Positions 1 to 11,142 are shown, counted from the first letter of the stretch. The stretch: 64,000 bases of DNA from Lactuca virosa (GCA_928212115.1 CAKMRJ010005523.1:140388988-140452987), one strand, 5' to 3'. Numbers and translations are program-made. Notes: a model not told the origin generated them from the sequence alone.

Positions 1-1222
1 ACATTTTGGTTCCATTTGCTTGGCATTTTGATTATGGGTTACTCTAAGTCATTTGAGCTATCCTTTTAGACTTTTCAGAGTGTTTTTGTGCATAAAAATA
101 TGATCTTGAGTGTTGTATGTAACCCATGCATGTGTTAGATGGTCTTATTGCGTTAAGAACATATGGTTTTGGATATTAAGCACTTTATAGCTATGCAAAG
201 TCATAAAGTTTGAAACTGTATGACTTAGGACATCATTTTGGACTTGGATATGAGTTTTGGGCGGAAAGGCTTAATGGAATAAGCTCTTAATGGAGTTTTG
301 GGACTGGACAGCGTACGCTGGGCGTACCTAGAGGTACATTGCGTGTACGCAGTCAGCGCCCCGCTTTTGGTCAACATCAGAGTACGCTAGGTGTACTCTT
401 TTGGTACACAGGGCGTACTCTGCTGGGAAGAAATATTGACTTTTGGACCTTGACCGTTGACTTTGACTTTGACCAGGGTTGACCAAGTTTGAATTAAGTG
501 TATTTTGGGTATTTTGAGCTATAGTTAAGCCTTGGTCTCTATCTGTTGAATAGGTGACCTGTAGAGCCGGTATTTAGAGCAGTGTATTGTTTAGCTATTC
601 TTCAAACTGTGAGGTGAGTTTTTCTTACTGTACTTATGGGTCGAAGGCACCAAGGTCGGCCATTGGATTAGATATCCTGATTGGTTGTATGCTATTATGC
701 GGAGTTATGTGGTACTAGTTTTACGATTAGATCGGTAGATATGTAGGACTACCTGTGCTTAATATTATTGATTGATAATGTTATGGTTTACTGGGTTGAG
801 GCGGACCAGTTGATAGACCGAAGGCCAAGATACCCAGGGCGTTCTAGATAGACTGAAGGCCTGCGAGGCGGACCAATTAGGCCGAAGGCCTAGAGAGCGG
901 TCCAGATAGGCTGTAGGCCCGATGAGGCGGTCCAGTCATGCTGAAGGCTCTATATGCATGCTATTGTTTGTTATGTTTATGTGATGGTACTTTGGGGGAA
1001 CTCACTAAGCGTTGGCTTACAGTTTTAGTTTTGTTTCATGTGCTTCTGAGGACCGTGGCAACGCGGATGTGTGACCGTACACATCCTTGGTTTTATGTTG
1101 TTGGATCTTGGGAGACTCTGATTTTAAATAATGTTTTAGGAAACAATGGTTATGTAACACTTTTTAAGTAAATGGGTTGTTTTTGAAAAGTTTAAATTCA
1201 TTGTGATTTTTGAGATGTTACA
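1..1222 (+). repeat. 3' part of a Ty3/gypsy-type LTR, cut by the window start
   Basis: This stretch has the same landmarks, in the same order, as the complete LTR at 19533-21656. They are a cluster of paired GTAC-N7-GTAC dyads (313-418), a TTGAC-rich block (436-485), a G+C-rich minisatellite (790-945), the phrase ACTCACTAAGC near 1000, and a terminus in TGTTACA at 1222. The right flank is a different, minus-oriented LTR, so this LTR appears to be inserted into it. Its left end is outside the window, so I cannot say whether it is solo. The short open frame at 938-1171 overlaps repeat and terminus and is not a gene. Confidence 0.75.
790..945 (+). repeat. LTR minisatellite, about four diverged units
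   Basis: Diverged units of roughly 35-40 bp built on the pattern GAGGCGGACCA followed by GACCGAAGGCC are repeated about four times. Similar arrays at the equivalent place occur in the other LTRs of this window. Confidence 0.6.
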
Positions 1223-1286
1223 CGTGGTCCCACCTAAAATCCAAAATACATTAAATGTAAATACCTCCAAGAATCCGGATGTTACA
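1223..1286 (-). repeat. Start of a minus-strand gypsy LTR with adjacent polypurine tract
   Basis: Read on the minus strand, a purine run (AGTGGGGGAGA, 1287-1300) is followed by TGTAACATCCGG, the usual junction between polypurine tract and 3' LTR of plant Ty3/gypsy elements. Only about 65 bp of the LTR remain before the plus-strand LTR ending at 1222 replaces it. Confidence 0.7.
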
Positions 1287-1300
1287 ATTCTCCCCCACTT

Positions 1301-1836
1301 GAATAAGATTTTGTCCTTGAATTCCGCTGCTACAAACAAATTTGGCTAATGCTCCCTTATCTCTGCCTCGGGTTCCCAAGTCCACTCGGAACCCTTCCGG
1401 TGATGCCACTAGACCTTGACCAATGATACCACCTTGTTGCGCAAGACCTTCGTCTTCCTATCCAAAATCTCCACTGGTCTCTCAACATAGTTCATGCAAT
1501 CATCAACCTGAATATCATCCAAAGGAACAACTGCTAAATCATCAGCCACACATTTCCGAAGCTGAGAAACATGGAAGGTGTTGTGAATTTGACTGAGCTC
1601 CTCAGGCAAATCTAATCGATAGGCAATCCTGCCAACCCTGACAATCACTCAAAATGGCCCAATATAATTGGGCCCCAACTTACCCCTCTTCCTGAAGCGT
1701 ATTACACCTTCCAGGGTGATACCTTTAGTAAAACCATATCGCCGACCTCGAACTCCAACTTAGATCAATGTATGTCGGCATAACTCTCCTGCCGACTCTG
1801 AGCTGTCTGCAACCTCTGCCTGGTCTGATAAATAAG
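1301..1836 (-). pseudogene. Ty3/gypsy pol remnant: integrase C-terminal end
   Basis: On the minus strand, 1648-1409 reads as the C-terminal tail of a gypsy integrase. It has a GRIAYRLDLPEEL segment, an IHNTFHVSQLRKC segment and a PLDDIQVDD segment, typical of the domain that follows the catalytic core in plant gypsy polyproteins. The upstream part (about 1836-1650) continues the family, with KRGKLGPNYIGPF-like residues, but contains stops. A stop after VVSLVKV is followed by a recognisable WTWEPEAEIRE segment, so the frame was once longer. RT, RNase H and the integrase core are missing, because the LTR at 1837 replaces them. This is a dead fragment. Confidence 0.75.
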
Positions 1837-2166
1837 TGTGACAACCCGAATCTTTTCTGTTAATGTTAACCCAATTCCGTTAAAAAAATTTGAATTTTAT
1901 TGAGTTCCATCAAATTCCTTTGGTTTGGAAAATCATTTATTTATATAATTAAAATTCTATATAAGAGTAGGAAACAAAATCACGCGAAAAACCCGAGTTT
2001 TCTTTTAGTTTTCGGCCTGAGTGATATTCACGGCCGTAAACTCGTTTACGGCCGTACCCCCGTTTACGGCCAGTGCCAGGTGGCCCCCACCACCGACCAT
2101 ACCCCCAGCCTATATATACGGGACCCCCACCTTCATTTGAACTTTCTTAGCCGAAAACTCTCCCAT

Positions 2167-2198
<32 letters not shown>

Positions 2199-4177
2199 TC
2201 TACCTCTCAACCGTAAACATCAAAACACCCTCTTTTCTTCAGGAAATCATCAAGAAGCACCTTTGGTAGTTGTTTTGGAGCATCTAAAACATGTTTTTCA
2301 TCGAATCTAACATCATTGTTCTTGAGTTTACGATCGTACACCCTTCAAATCTTCAAATCTTCAAAGACCGCAAACTGTTTACGGCCGTACACCATTCAAC
2401 CTTCAAATCTTCAAAGGCCGTAAACCCTTCAAAGATTCATAAATTCTTCAAGAACATTGTTCATAGCCGTAAACACTTCAAGGGGCAGTTCACGACCGGA
2501 AACCCTTCACGGCTGCAAACTCCTTCACACAGTGAATCTTGGCTGCAAATCCGCTTTTCCGATTCAATCGAGTCTCGGTAACATTCCTAAACCGAAAGAA
2601 AGTGTTTTCCCAACACTATAAATAATGTTTTCACTAATAAAATACATATATGTATTAATTGTATTAGGATCCCGTTGAGTGCCGCGTACATCAACTCGAG
2701 GATCTTCACTATCAGTTTTCGCTGTCCGACTATTCACACGACTATCAGTGAGTTCATCCCCCTATGCTTTTATGATTTTAAATGTTTTTAGGGGGAGAGT
2801 ACAAGCCAAACACAACTGATTTTGTGCATTTATACAAAAAGGATTTCAACACATTTAAAACTGATGCAATTGATACAATCTCACAGTTTCCACATGTTTT
2901 ATAAAAGATTTAGATATTTTATCCCTTTTGTATCATGTTGAGCATAAGGGACTTTTTCAATCTACAATAGAAATTGCATAGTTTTCAGATCAATATGTAA
3001 ACCAAGTACACATCATACATGCAAACTATAATAGGTATAGTTTGGGTTATCAATACACAATTTTACGAATTCAGAGTTTTACATAGCAAAACATATAAAC
3101 TATGACAGATTTAGTTTATAATATACATTACTACAAGAGTACAACATTTAATAATTATTTAAGTATAATTATTAACCTATAAGTATACACACGAGTTTAA
3201 ATACAGTAGATCAATACAGAACTGCACGTAAACTAGTTAATACAGGATTGTGAGACAACACTTCAGTTGTACCTTTCGGGGTACAGGTTAAATCCTATCA
3301 TAGTATAACCAGAGTCTCCTGGAGGGAGAGCGTGAGATTTGTGAATAGATCTATTCGGGATTGACAATCCCACACCTGAACTGCTAGCTACAGTTAGGCA
3401 GGCATGCCTGGGGTGACAAATGTCATTTATCCGACACTTGAAGAACGTCGTAAAGGTCACTAGGTCATATCAAGCATGGTTATACGACTCACAATAGTAT
3501 AAACTAACCTTATTGTTTACGGGATTTCATTCTTCTTTAGTTTTATTTTATTAATAAAACTAGTTCATAATACAACTGGAGGATTCCAGGGATTTCAACT
3601 CATAGTTTTATTTTAATTTTTAAGTAATGAAACTACCATACATACTGGTGGTAACCAGGGTTTTCAAACAGAACATCCTATACATTACTGATGATAGTCA
3701 GGGTTTTCATACAAAGGGTTTTCATTCAAAACAATGTTATACAATACAGTTGGTGGTAACCAGAAATACAAACTAATACACAGGAATAAACACATATGTT
3801 AGAAAATATTGGATTTTCTTGGGAAGCATACAAACATTTTACAGATTTAATGATAGGATTTCATTACAAAAACATGCTTATGAACTCACCAGCTTTATGC
3901 TGATACTCTTTCAAAACTGCTTGTATTCTCAGGAAATCAGTAGACAGGTACCTCGCACAGATTTTTGAGAAGATGGAGCGTATAGAGTCACGTCTTTTAC
4001 TTTTGTTTATGCTTTTCATGTATAAAAACATGAATCAAACAGATGTAAATACCTTTTTATATATATTCAATGTAATGGTTGTGTTTACTTTAATTACTAT
4101 GATGCAATTCTTGTGGTACTACATATGACGTCATCCACCCTCGAACGTTTCCGCCATTCCGGTTTGGGGGTGTGACA
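1837..4177 (+). mobile_element. 5' LTR of a gypsy-type retrotransposon (2,341 bp)
   Basis: It begins TGTGACAACCCG and ends GGGGGTGTGACA, directly followed by a primer-binding site. Near its start are three TTACGGCCGTAA-type dyads (2028-2072, centres 18 bp apart). A TATA-like run (near 2110) and a CT microsatellite (2164-2200) follow, and half-dyads recur between 2378 and 2520. The element inserted into the integrase remnant at 1301-1836. No matching 3' LTR is seen, so the element is truncated. Open frames inside (1900-2581, 3263-3460) cover U3 or transcribed LTR sequence and show no protein family. Confidence 0.8.
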
Positions 4178-4179
4178 GA

Positions 4180-4192
4180 TTGGTATTAGAGC
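4180..4192 (+). other. Primer-binding site (initiator Met tRNA type)
   Basis: TTGGTATTAGAGC differs by one base from the TTGGTATCAGAGC seen next to other LTRs here (43957, 62891). It lies 2 bp after the LTR end. Confidence 0.75.
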
Positions 4193-4890
4193 TATTGTTT
4201 ATAGTGAACTAAGTATACCGAACCTTACATGGTATACAACTATAAACACTAAAGGGGCCGAAGTGCTCTGTAACTAAAAGTATACTTTAGAAATACAAGT
4301 ATTTTTACAAGAAGTATACAAGTATACATACGTGCAAGAAGCTATAACATAGTAGGAACTACATAAAAGTATTTAGGGCGAGTTGGACACTACGGTTAAC
4401 CCTGGGCAGTTATGTAGTCATATGTGGGGCCAATATAACCTGGTCAACTATATTTGTTCGAGATATGACCAACATGTGTTTGGGAGTGACTGTGGTGTCG
4501 CGACAAGTCTAAAACTCACCAAATCCTATACTAATGAAAACACATGGTTAAAATACTATAGGAGTATTTTATAGTACTATAACGCTGCACAGAGTCATCA
4601 CTACTAGTACAAATCCTTATAACGAAAGACCTGTTGTTTATTGTTAATGTTAGTAGCTATCATTATAGGTCTTTATTATCGTTGTAGGATTAAGATATAT
4701 CTTGCTCAAAAATATTCAATTCATGATCATATAGGAGGCCTATCGTCATCTTTCCCTTGTATCTTTTTAGAGAAAAGATGCCTCCCAGGAAGAGATCCAA
4801 GCTTGAAATGGAGTTTTACACTTAAGGAGGGGTTCATACTTGCCAAAGCTGATAGCTTTATGGACTTAGAGCCCAAAGAGAGTTCAGATC
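4193..4890 (+). pseudogene. Leader and truncated gag start of the 1837 element
   Basis: A 590-bp leader follows the PBS. An ATG at 4779 then opens a basic start (MPPRKRSK) typical of plant gypsy gag proteins, but the frame stops after 15 codons and no capsid domain follows. The sequence is interrupted at 4891 by a solo-LTR-like insertion. Nothing else here looks coding. Confidence 0.45.
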
Positions 4891-5450
4891 TGAAGTTACA
4901 ACCTCAGATCTTAGATCATACCCAAGAATAGCTTCTTATTATGCTAGAAAAGCCTTAATCTTTAATCAAATGAGATCTAAAAGGAAATGAGATCAAGGTA
5001 ACGACTTGATATCTTCCAATAGATGCCAACTGAGGTAGATATCAGATCCCCACACGTTCTTTGCTCCTAGCCACTTGCTCTCCAAGTTCTTCTTACAAAG
5101 ATCCACCTCCAAAAGCTTGAAACACACAAGGATGAAGCACACACACGGATTAGGGTTTTCTGAACTTTCAAGAGGTTGTAAGGGGCTGAAGGAGGCTTAT
5201 GATCCTTCAAATAGGGTGCAAAACCCCAAAAATTAGGGTTTCATCCTCCAGCTCCTACTCGTCGAGTCCCTTCTTGGACTCGGCGAGTAGGTCACTTAAA
5301 CACGTGGACCAACCCGTGATCCTTCAAATAGGGTGCAAAACCCCAAAAATTAGGCTACTCGACGAGTCAGGGCAACCAACTCGTCGAGTAGACCTTGAAA
5401 TCATGAAAATTAAAACCATAAATTAATACTTTGAGAATCGGGGCGTTACA
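4891..5450 (-). mobile_element. Short solo-LTR-like insertion with TSD AGATC
   Basis: The minus strand starts TGTAACGCCCCG at 5450 and the opposite end reads ...TTACAACTTCA. AGATC flanks both sides (4886-4890 and 5451-5455), as expected for a 5-bp target duplication. It contains two pairs of ACTCG-type dyads (centres 5262/5283 and 5362/5384) and a TATA-like CCCTATTTGAAGG on the minus strand. A segment of about 42 bp occurs twice (from 5200 and from 5309). At 560 bp it is much shorter than the related LTRs (about 2 kb), so it is internally deleted or a short variant. Confidence 0.6.
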
Positions 5451-5493
5451 AGATCTTTCACTTTGAAATACTACAAAGCTGCTAATGTCACAC

Positions 5494-5498
<5 letters not shown>

Positions 5499-5557
<59 letters not shown>
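5499..5557. repeat. (TA)n microsatellite
   Basis: About 30 uninterrupted TA units. The Tyr-Ile frame across it is an artefact. Confidence 0.95.
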
Positions 5558-5560
<3 letters not shown>

Positions 5561-5578
5561 AAAGACAAAACAGGAAAA

Positions 5579-5888
5579 TTAATCTAGAATGTCAATTTTG
5601 TCCATGTTGTAGAAACATTCTAGAAAAATCATTGGGAGTCGGAATTAGGATTCGTAAAATCTCAAGGTTTAGAAATTAAGTATAATTTGTCCCTAATTTT
5701 TTCCCTGACCTGATATGAACCCTAACTAAGGTGTTAATCTAGAATGTCGATTTTGTCCATGTTGTAGAAACATTCTAGAAAAATCATTGGGAGTCGGAAT
5801 TAGGATTCGTAAAATCTCAAGGTTTAGAAATTAAGTATAATTTGTCCCTAATTTTTTCCCTGACCTGATATGAACCCTAACTAAGGTG
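5579..5888. repeat. 155-bp tandem duplication
   Basis: 5579-5733 and 5734-5888 are nearly identical copies; I see a single A/G difference near the start (ATGTCA versus ATGTCG). No coding sequence is recognisable. The near identity implies a recent duplication. Confidence 0.9.
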
Positions 5889-6237
5889 AAAATGATCATT
5901 TTTGTAGACTGGTCCGAAAAGGACTGCAATGATATGCAGTTTTGAAAAAATTATAATAAATTGTATAAAGATCGTATAAATGTGTACGAGTAGTCCCTGA
6001 AAAGGTATCGATATGAACTACTTGCATACAAAACAGTTTTGCAAACCATAGGGTTTAAGATGGGAAAAACAGGTCTTGAATGGACCACAATTTTTCACAT
6101 AAAATCATAGCATTTTGTAGTATGTTTTTCAAGAGTGTTTTTCATAAACGAAATATGTGAGCAAACAAGGAACATGAAATAATGCTAACTCAATCATTCT
6201 AAGGCTATATGATCATAACCGTATATAATTTCATACA
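5889..6237. other. No recognisable feature
   Basis: AT-rich sequence without a convincing frame, RNA or terminal repeat; probably degraded LTR-related DNA. Confidence 0.4.
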
Positions 6238-7300
6238 TACTTATAAAGCTAGCATTTTTTCTTGAATCTCATGCATTTGAAACCCCCTTTTTTAACTTCC
6301 TCAAACCACATTCATTTGAAACCCCCTTTTTTAACTAATGCAACTCAAAAGTTTTCTTAATTATGATTTAACACTCAAAAGTTTTATAACTTATATTATG
6401 TTTAATTAGCATTTAGTGAAAAGTTTACTATAAAAAGGTCAATATTTTGTGTTATATAAAATCTTACATGTAAGAAGGATGTGAAGATATTGTGATTCAA
6501 AAGTTCTTATATAGTTGAAGCATTCACGATCCAAATATGATGATTTGAAGAAATGGGTTATGTCGCATTGATGGTAACTGTAATATGATTTTTTCTTTTA
6601 ACCAAAACAAATGAAGCTTTTTTTTATTCTTTCGTTATATTCAGTTTCTCATTTAATCTTTATATGTGATTTGTGTGTATTACTCAATCTTGAATGTAAC
6701 TCTCCAAACATCAATGTTTTGCTTGGAATATCTTTCTGATTCTTCTTTTTCATAAAAAATATTTTGATTGCAGGTTAGTGAAGATTTGTCATCAAGTTTC
6801 TATGGTTGAATGGTGTTAAATGAAGAAAGAAGATTCATAAAATGGATATAGGTTTATTTGTTTGAGCAAAGTTGACAAATGTTAGTTTTTTCTTTTGATT
6901 TAAATGTATGTTTATGTAACATCTTTATTTATATATTTAACCACCCAATGCTCTTATTTATTTGATTGTAGTTTTTCTATTTTGATTATGTTTATTTTCT
7001 ATTATTTTTTTGTTGGGTTATCCTACACAACATATTTAAAAGACAATATTTAAAAGATAACATAATTTTGAACATTTGATATGTAATTATGATAGACTTA
7101 TCATGATATGTTCTTCATATGAAAGTAATTTATCCATATTACTATGACAAGAATTACACATGACATTTACGAAAATATATATATGTGATTTGTTTAACAT
7201 GTATATGCACCTATGTATGTTACAAATTTATAATTAAATATCTTTATGTTTAATAATTGAAGGGATTAAAATGATGCATCAAAACCAATTAGTTAGACGA

Positions 7301-7334
<34 letters not shown>

Positions 7335-7998
7335 CATACATTTCCAAGTACCGCATTCATTTAAAACTCACACTATAACTCAAGAGTTTTCTAATTTATG
7401 TATATTTATTAGTTACAACTCAAGAGTTTTTAACTTATGGTTATTAATTAGTAATCACTAATAATTTTTTATTTTCCTTTCTTTTATAAGGTTGTAAAGT
7501 TTTGCTCATTAAAAACAATAATGTATTTGAAGAGATTTGTGATTTAAATATGAAGAGGTATATAAATGTTATAATAGATGTTTTAGTGTTTTTATGTTAT
7601 TAAAAGTTATAGTGTTTATTTTTCATATTTTTTATTATTCGTTGTATATATATCTTTTTTAATACAAATGTTATAATAGATGTTTTTCTATTTTTATGTT
7701 ACTAAAAGTCGCAGTTCATATTTTTGTTCATACGTTTTGTTACCCGTTATATTATCATTCATTTGATATATAATTTACACAATTTTAAACGGTTTATAAA
7801 ATTATCAAATAATTGTATATATCACAATGACTTAAAAATTAAACTATAATGTTTCATAAAACTAATATGTTAACTATATTAGTTTGCTTTACTACTAACA
7901 TTTTGTTTCAAAGTAGAAATATTAAATAATAATTTGGTAAAAGTTATTATTTTAACTATATAATTCTATTCTCGCGCAACGCGCGGGGATTCGCCTAG
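6238..7998 (+). mobile_element. Non-autonomous Helitron 1
   Basis: The 3' end has a hairpin CGCGC-AAC-GCGCG (7973-7985), ten bases later CTAG (7995-7998), then a host T. The 5' end TACTTATAAA is preceded by a host A. The same 5' start and an AAAGAGGCATTTTTTC-like segment occur in the neighbour at 8001. Hairpin, CTRR end and A/T insertion site are Helitron hallmarks. There is no Rep/helicase frame, so it depends on another element for mobility. An (AAT)n run lies at 7300-7333. Confidence 0.8.
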
Positions 7999-8000
7999 TA

Positions 8001-9319
8001 TACTTATAAAAGAGGCATTTTTTCTTCAACCATATTCATTTGGAACTCCCATGCATTTTCCTTTCACCACATTCATTTGAAACTCCCATGACTTTTCAAT
8101 TTTTTTCTAATAATAATTATAAGTTGGTTAATAAGGTTAAATAAATATCAAACCTAAAGTGTAATCATATATAAACTAAATTTTAATATTAAAATAATAT
8201 ATTTACTTCTACTTATAAAGTTATGTTTTTTTAACTTTAAAATATTATACTTAATTTATTAGTTTTAATATATTGTTGGATGTAAACCATTATCATTTTA
8301 AATATATAATTTTGGAACAATTTGTATAAAATACTTAAATTATTAATTTTAATATAACATTAGAGGGACAACTTAAATATAAATTTTAGTTTAACTTAAA
8401 TAACCCTAAAAATATTTCGTAAATAGTTAAAAGTGATAAACTATAGTGTCTTTCTAATAATGATTATAAGTTTGTTAATAAGGTTAAATAAATATCAAAC
8501 CTAAAGTATAATCATAAATAAACTAAATTTTAATTTTAAAATAATATATTTACTTCTACTCATAAAGTTATGTCTTTAATTTTTAACATATTATACTTAA
8601 TTTATTAGATTTAAAATATTGTTGTATGTAAACCATTATTAGTTTAAAGCTACAAATTTTGAACAGTTTGGACAAAATACTTAAACTGTTAATTTGAATA
8701 TAACATTACAATGTCAACTTAAATATAAATTTCAGTTCCACTTAAAAACCAAATAATATTTTTTAAATAGTTAAAAGTGATAAATTGAAGTGATAAATGC
8801 AAAAACTAAATTCTAATATCAATTTAACTAAAATATTTCCTAAATATATTTTTAAAGTCGTTAAAAGTTTTCAAATAAGTAGCTTAAAATAACTTACAAT
8901 AACAATAGTTAAAAATAACTTTATATAAATGATTATATTGTTAACTTTAAAATAAAAAAAATAATGTTTGATGTTTTAAATAATTATAATGATGGAAATT
9001 AAAGCATTAAGCAAATAAATTTTAAAAAATTAATTAACAATAACAACAACTATAAATAACATCAAAACATATATTATATTTAATTTTATTCATGTGTAAA
9101 TCGCGGTTAGAAGTCATTTAAATGATTGGGATTATGCAGTTATAATAGATGTATATATATTATCATATAATTCAAAATAATCAATATATTATATCAATTT
9201 AGTATATGAATTATTATATCAAATTTAACAACAACGTTATTGTTATATTTAAAAAACATATATTTGTAAAGACTTCAACTATATAGGTGTTTCTGCACAA
9301 CGTGCAGGCATTCGCCTAG
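8001..9319 (+). mobile_element. Non-autonomous Helitron 2, head-to-tail with Helitron 1
   Basis: It starts TACTTATAAA two bases after the end of Helitron 1. It ends with hairpin CTGCAC-AAC-GTGCAG (9293-9307), GCATTCGC and CTAG (9316-9319), with flanking A (8000) and T (9320). The interior is non-coding and AT-rich, and includes a 347-bp tandem duplication. No Rep/helicase is present. Confidence 0.8.
8107..8793. repeat. 347-bp tandem duplication inside Helitron 2
   Basis: 8107-8453 and 8454 to about 8793 align throughout with scattered substitutions and small indels. Both begin CTAATAAT and share AAATATCAAACCTAAAG. Confidence 0.8.
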
Positions 9320-9689
9320 TTTGAACATACACTTAGCAAATAACTCTGTCAATATTGATTCCAAGTAATTCATATCATCTAAACTCTCCTATGCTACAAG
9401 GCATCACACAAATAAGACAATTTTGTCATACGATTCCTGAAGATATCCTCATCCCTACTCTAGCATGTAATTCACATATCAGGCATACTAGTCATAATAC
9501 ACAGGTATGAGTATTTTGGGAATCACTTACTTGTGTTCGGATGATTGCACGCATCGCACCCTTTTTCTTTGTAAAAATCTTTTTAGATAACTCATTTTTC
9601 TTTTTAAAAGGTTATCAATTCCTCAGTTTGAGTTTTGACACACCCGAGAGTGTGTCTGAATCCCTCAAACCAAGACACTGATAACAACT
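9320..9689 (-). other. Degenerate internal region next to a minus-strand LTR, with possible PBS
   Basis: On the minus strand, just beyond the LTR end at 9690, the sequence GTTGTTATCAGTG resembles a decayed TTGGTATCAGAGC primer-binding site. The remaining approximately 350 bp show no gag start or other gene. Confidence 0.35.
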
Positions 9690-10436
9690 TGTAACGTCCC
9701 AGAAATAGAGATACAATTTTTCATTTTTGTAAATCATCATAAAACATAGAGCATGTACCTCAAATCATCATAACACAATGTATCAAAAACATCATAGTAG
9801 AATAATCATTGATGCGGAAATTAAAAGAGGATGCAGCGCGATCATGCCGAGCTCTTCCCTTTCGAACTGGAAGTGCCTGGAAATATCAAACCACAAAACC
9901 GTAAGCACAAAGCTTAGTGAGTTTCCCCAAAATACCACATATCATACAAATTAGTGGGACCAACCCTTGGGTATATTTCAACCCATTACATATTATTGGG
10001 CCCAGCCCTGGGGTATATTTCAACCCAATACACATCTATGGGCCCAGCCTTGGGGTATATTCCAACCCAAACATACATGAAAGAGTGATAAAGACAGTCA
10101 ACATCCTACATAGCATAATCGAGTAGGCAGGCATTGGTGCCTTCGACCTACGAGTATAGTGAAGAGACTCACATGTCTTACGGAATCAACTAAAATACAA
10201 CTCATTGCTACACGAACGATGCTACAACCCACTTATTAAATCAAATAGGGTCCCACCTTAGTCTAACTTCTAAGTTGCACCAAACTTCAAACTAGGTCAA
10301 CAATTCAACGGTCAAGGTCAAGGTCAACGATCAATCCTCCATCAGTTGACCATCACGTTGTGACCAACTCATAATCACGTCGTGAGAAACATATCTCACC
10401 CGATCCCAACTTAGTCACTATTCAATTCCACTCGAC
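9690..10436 (-). mobile_element. Truncated minus-strand gypsy-type LTR
   Basis: The minus strand ends ...GGGACGTTACA at 9690. Reading inward (right to left on the + strand) the landmarks match the other LTRs: dyads TCACGTTGTGA (10353-10363) and TCACGTCGTGA (10375-10385), GTTGAC/TTGACC boxes (10277-10350), a minisatellite (9956-10080), then the ACTCACTAAGC phrase (about 9912-9925). The U3 half is missing, replaced by a Helitron fragment. The frame at 9917-10126 spans the minisatellite and is not a gene. Confidence 0.7.
9956..10080. repeat. 42-bp LTR minisatellite, three units
   Basis: Units start at 9956, 9998 and 10040 with the pattern GGGCCCAGCC...GGGTATATT.CAACCCA. Confidence 0.8.
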
Positions 10437-10545
10437 TTCAAAAAACATGTGGAAAAAAATAATTCTAAAAATCTCAGAAAATGACACATGTCAAATCCAA
10501 TGAGAAGTTGACATTTGTCAAAATTGATCTTTATTTGTTATGGTA
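10437..10545 (-). mobile_element. Helitron 5'-end fragment
   Basis: On the minus strand the pattern TTTTGACAAATGTCAACTTCTCATT..GATTTGACATGTGTCATTTT (read with gaps) is the same as near the 5' end of the complete Helitron at 13112-13429. No hairpin/CTAG end accompanies it. Confidence 0.45.
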
Positions 10546-10845
10546 GATGGTAGAGTGTCGATAACCATTCTTTTGGAAGATTGAGAAGCACCCTAAGTCC
10601 CTAACACAAGATCGATTTAGATACAATTTTTCTTAATATGAAATATAAAAGAAATATGAAAATTTAAAATATAGAAAGACAAGATTAATTTTTACTTTTC
10701 ATGATTCAACAAAACAAATTTATCTATAAAGAGCTATATAGCTCTTATGCTTAAAATAAATTTTTACATAAATAAATCAAAAAAACTTATAATAAGTGTG
10801 ATCGAGTTTTTCTTAACAATAAAAATATTCGCTACTTAAACGACA
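10546..10845. other. AT-rich spacer, nothing recognised
   Basis: No convincing gene, RNA or repeat boundary. Confidence 0.4.
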
Positions 10846-11142
10846 TCCCTATTCTAATAAATGAATAGTTTTAATCTTTTTTTTGCCAATTGTCACTCTA
10901 ATACAACTTCTCATTAATATTATGCTATGTGTCATATAAATATATTAGACAACTCATTTCAAAATTCAAATTTACATTATATGTTAAATTTGAAGTTATA
11001 ATAACTTTAAAAATTTGATATATCTATTAATTAATAATTTATTTAAAATAACTTATTTAAAATAATTGATTAATAATTATAAATTTTTATTATAAAAGTT
11101 TAATTAATTTTATAACCGTGGTTTCCACGGGTTACAAACTAG
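10846..11142 (+). mobile_element. Non-autonomous Helitron 3 (297 bp)
   Basis: It begins TCCCTATTCTAATAAATG after host A. It ends with the perfect hairpin CCGTGG-TTT-CCACGG (11116-11130), GTTACAAA and CTAG (11139-11142), followed by T. It is non-coding and belongs with the 13112-13429 copy. Confidence 0.75.

Noticed and set aside
5485..5679. Small protein with Tyr-Ile repeats
   Set aside because: Pure translation of a TA microsatellite; the same holds at 25711-25902.
9956..10080. CRISPR-like repeat array
   Set aside because: Units are contiguous minisatellite repeats without unique spacers, in plant LTR DNA.
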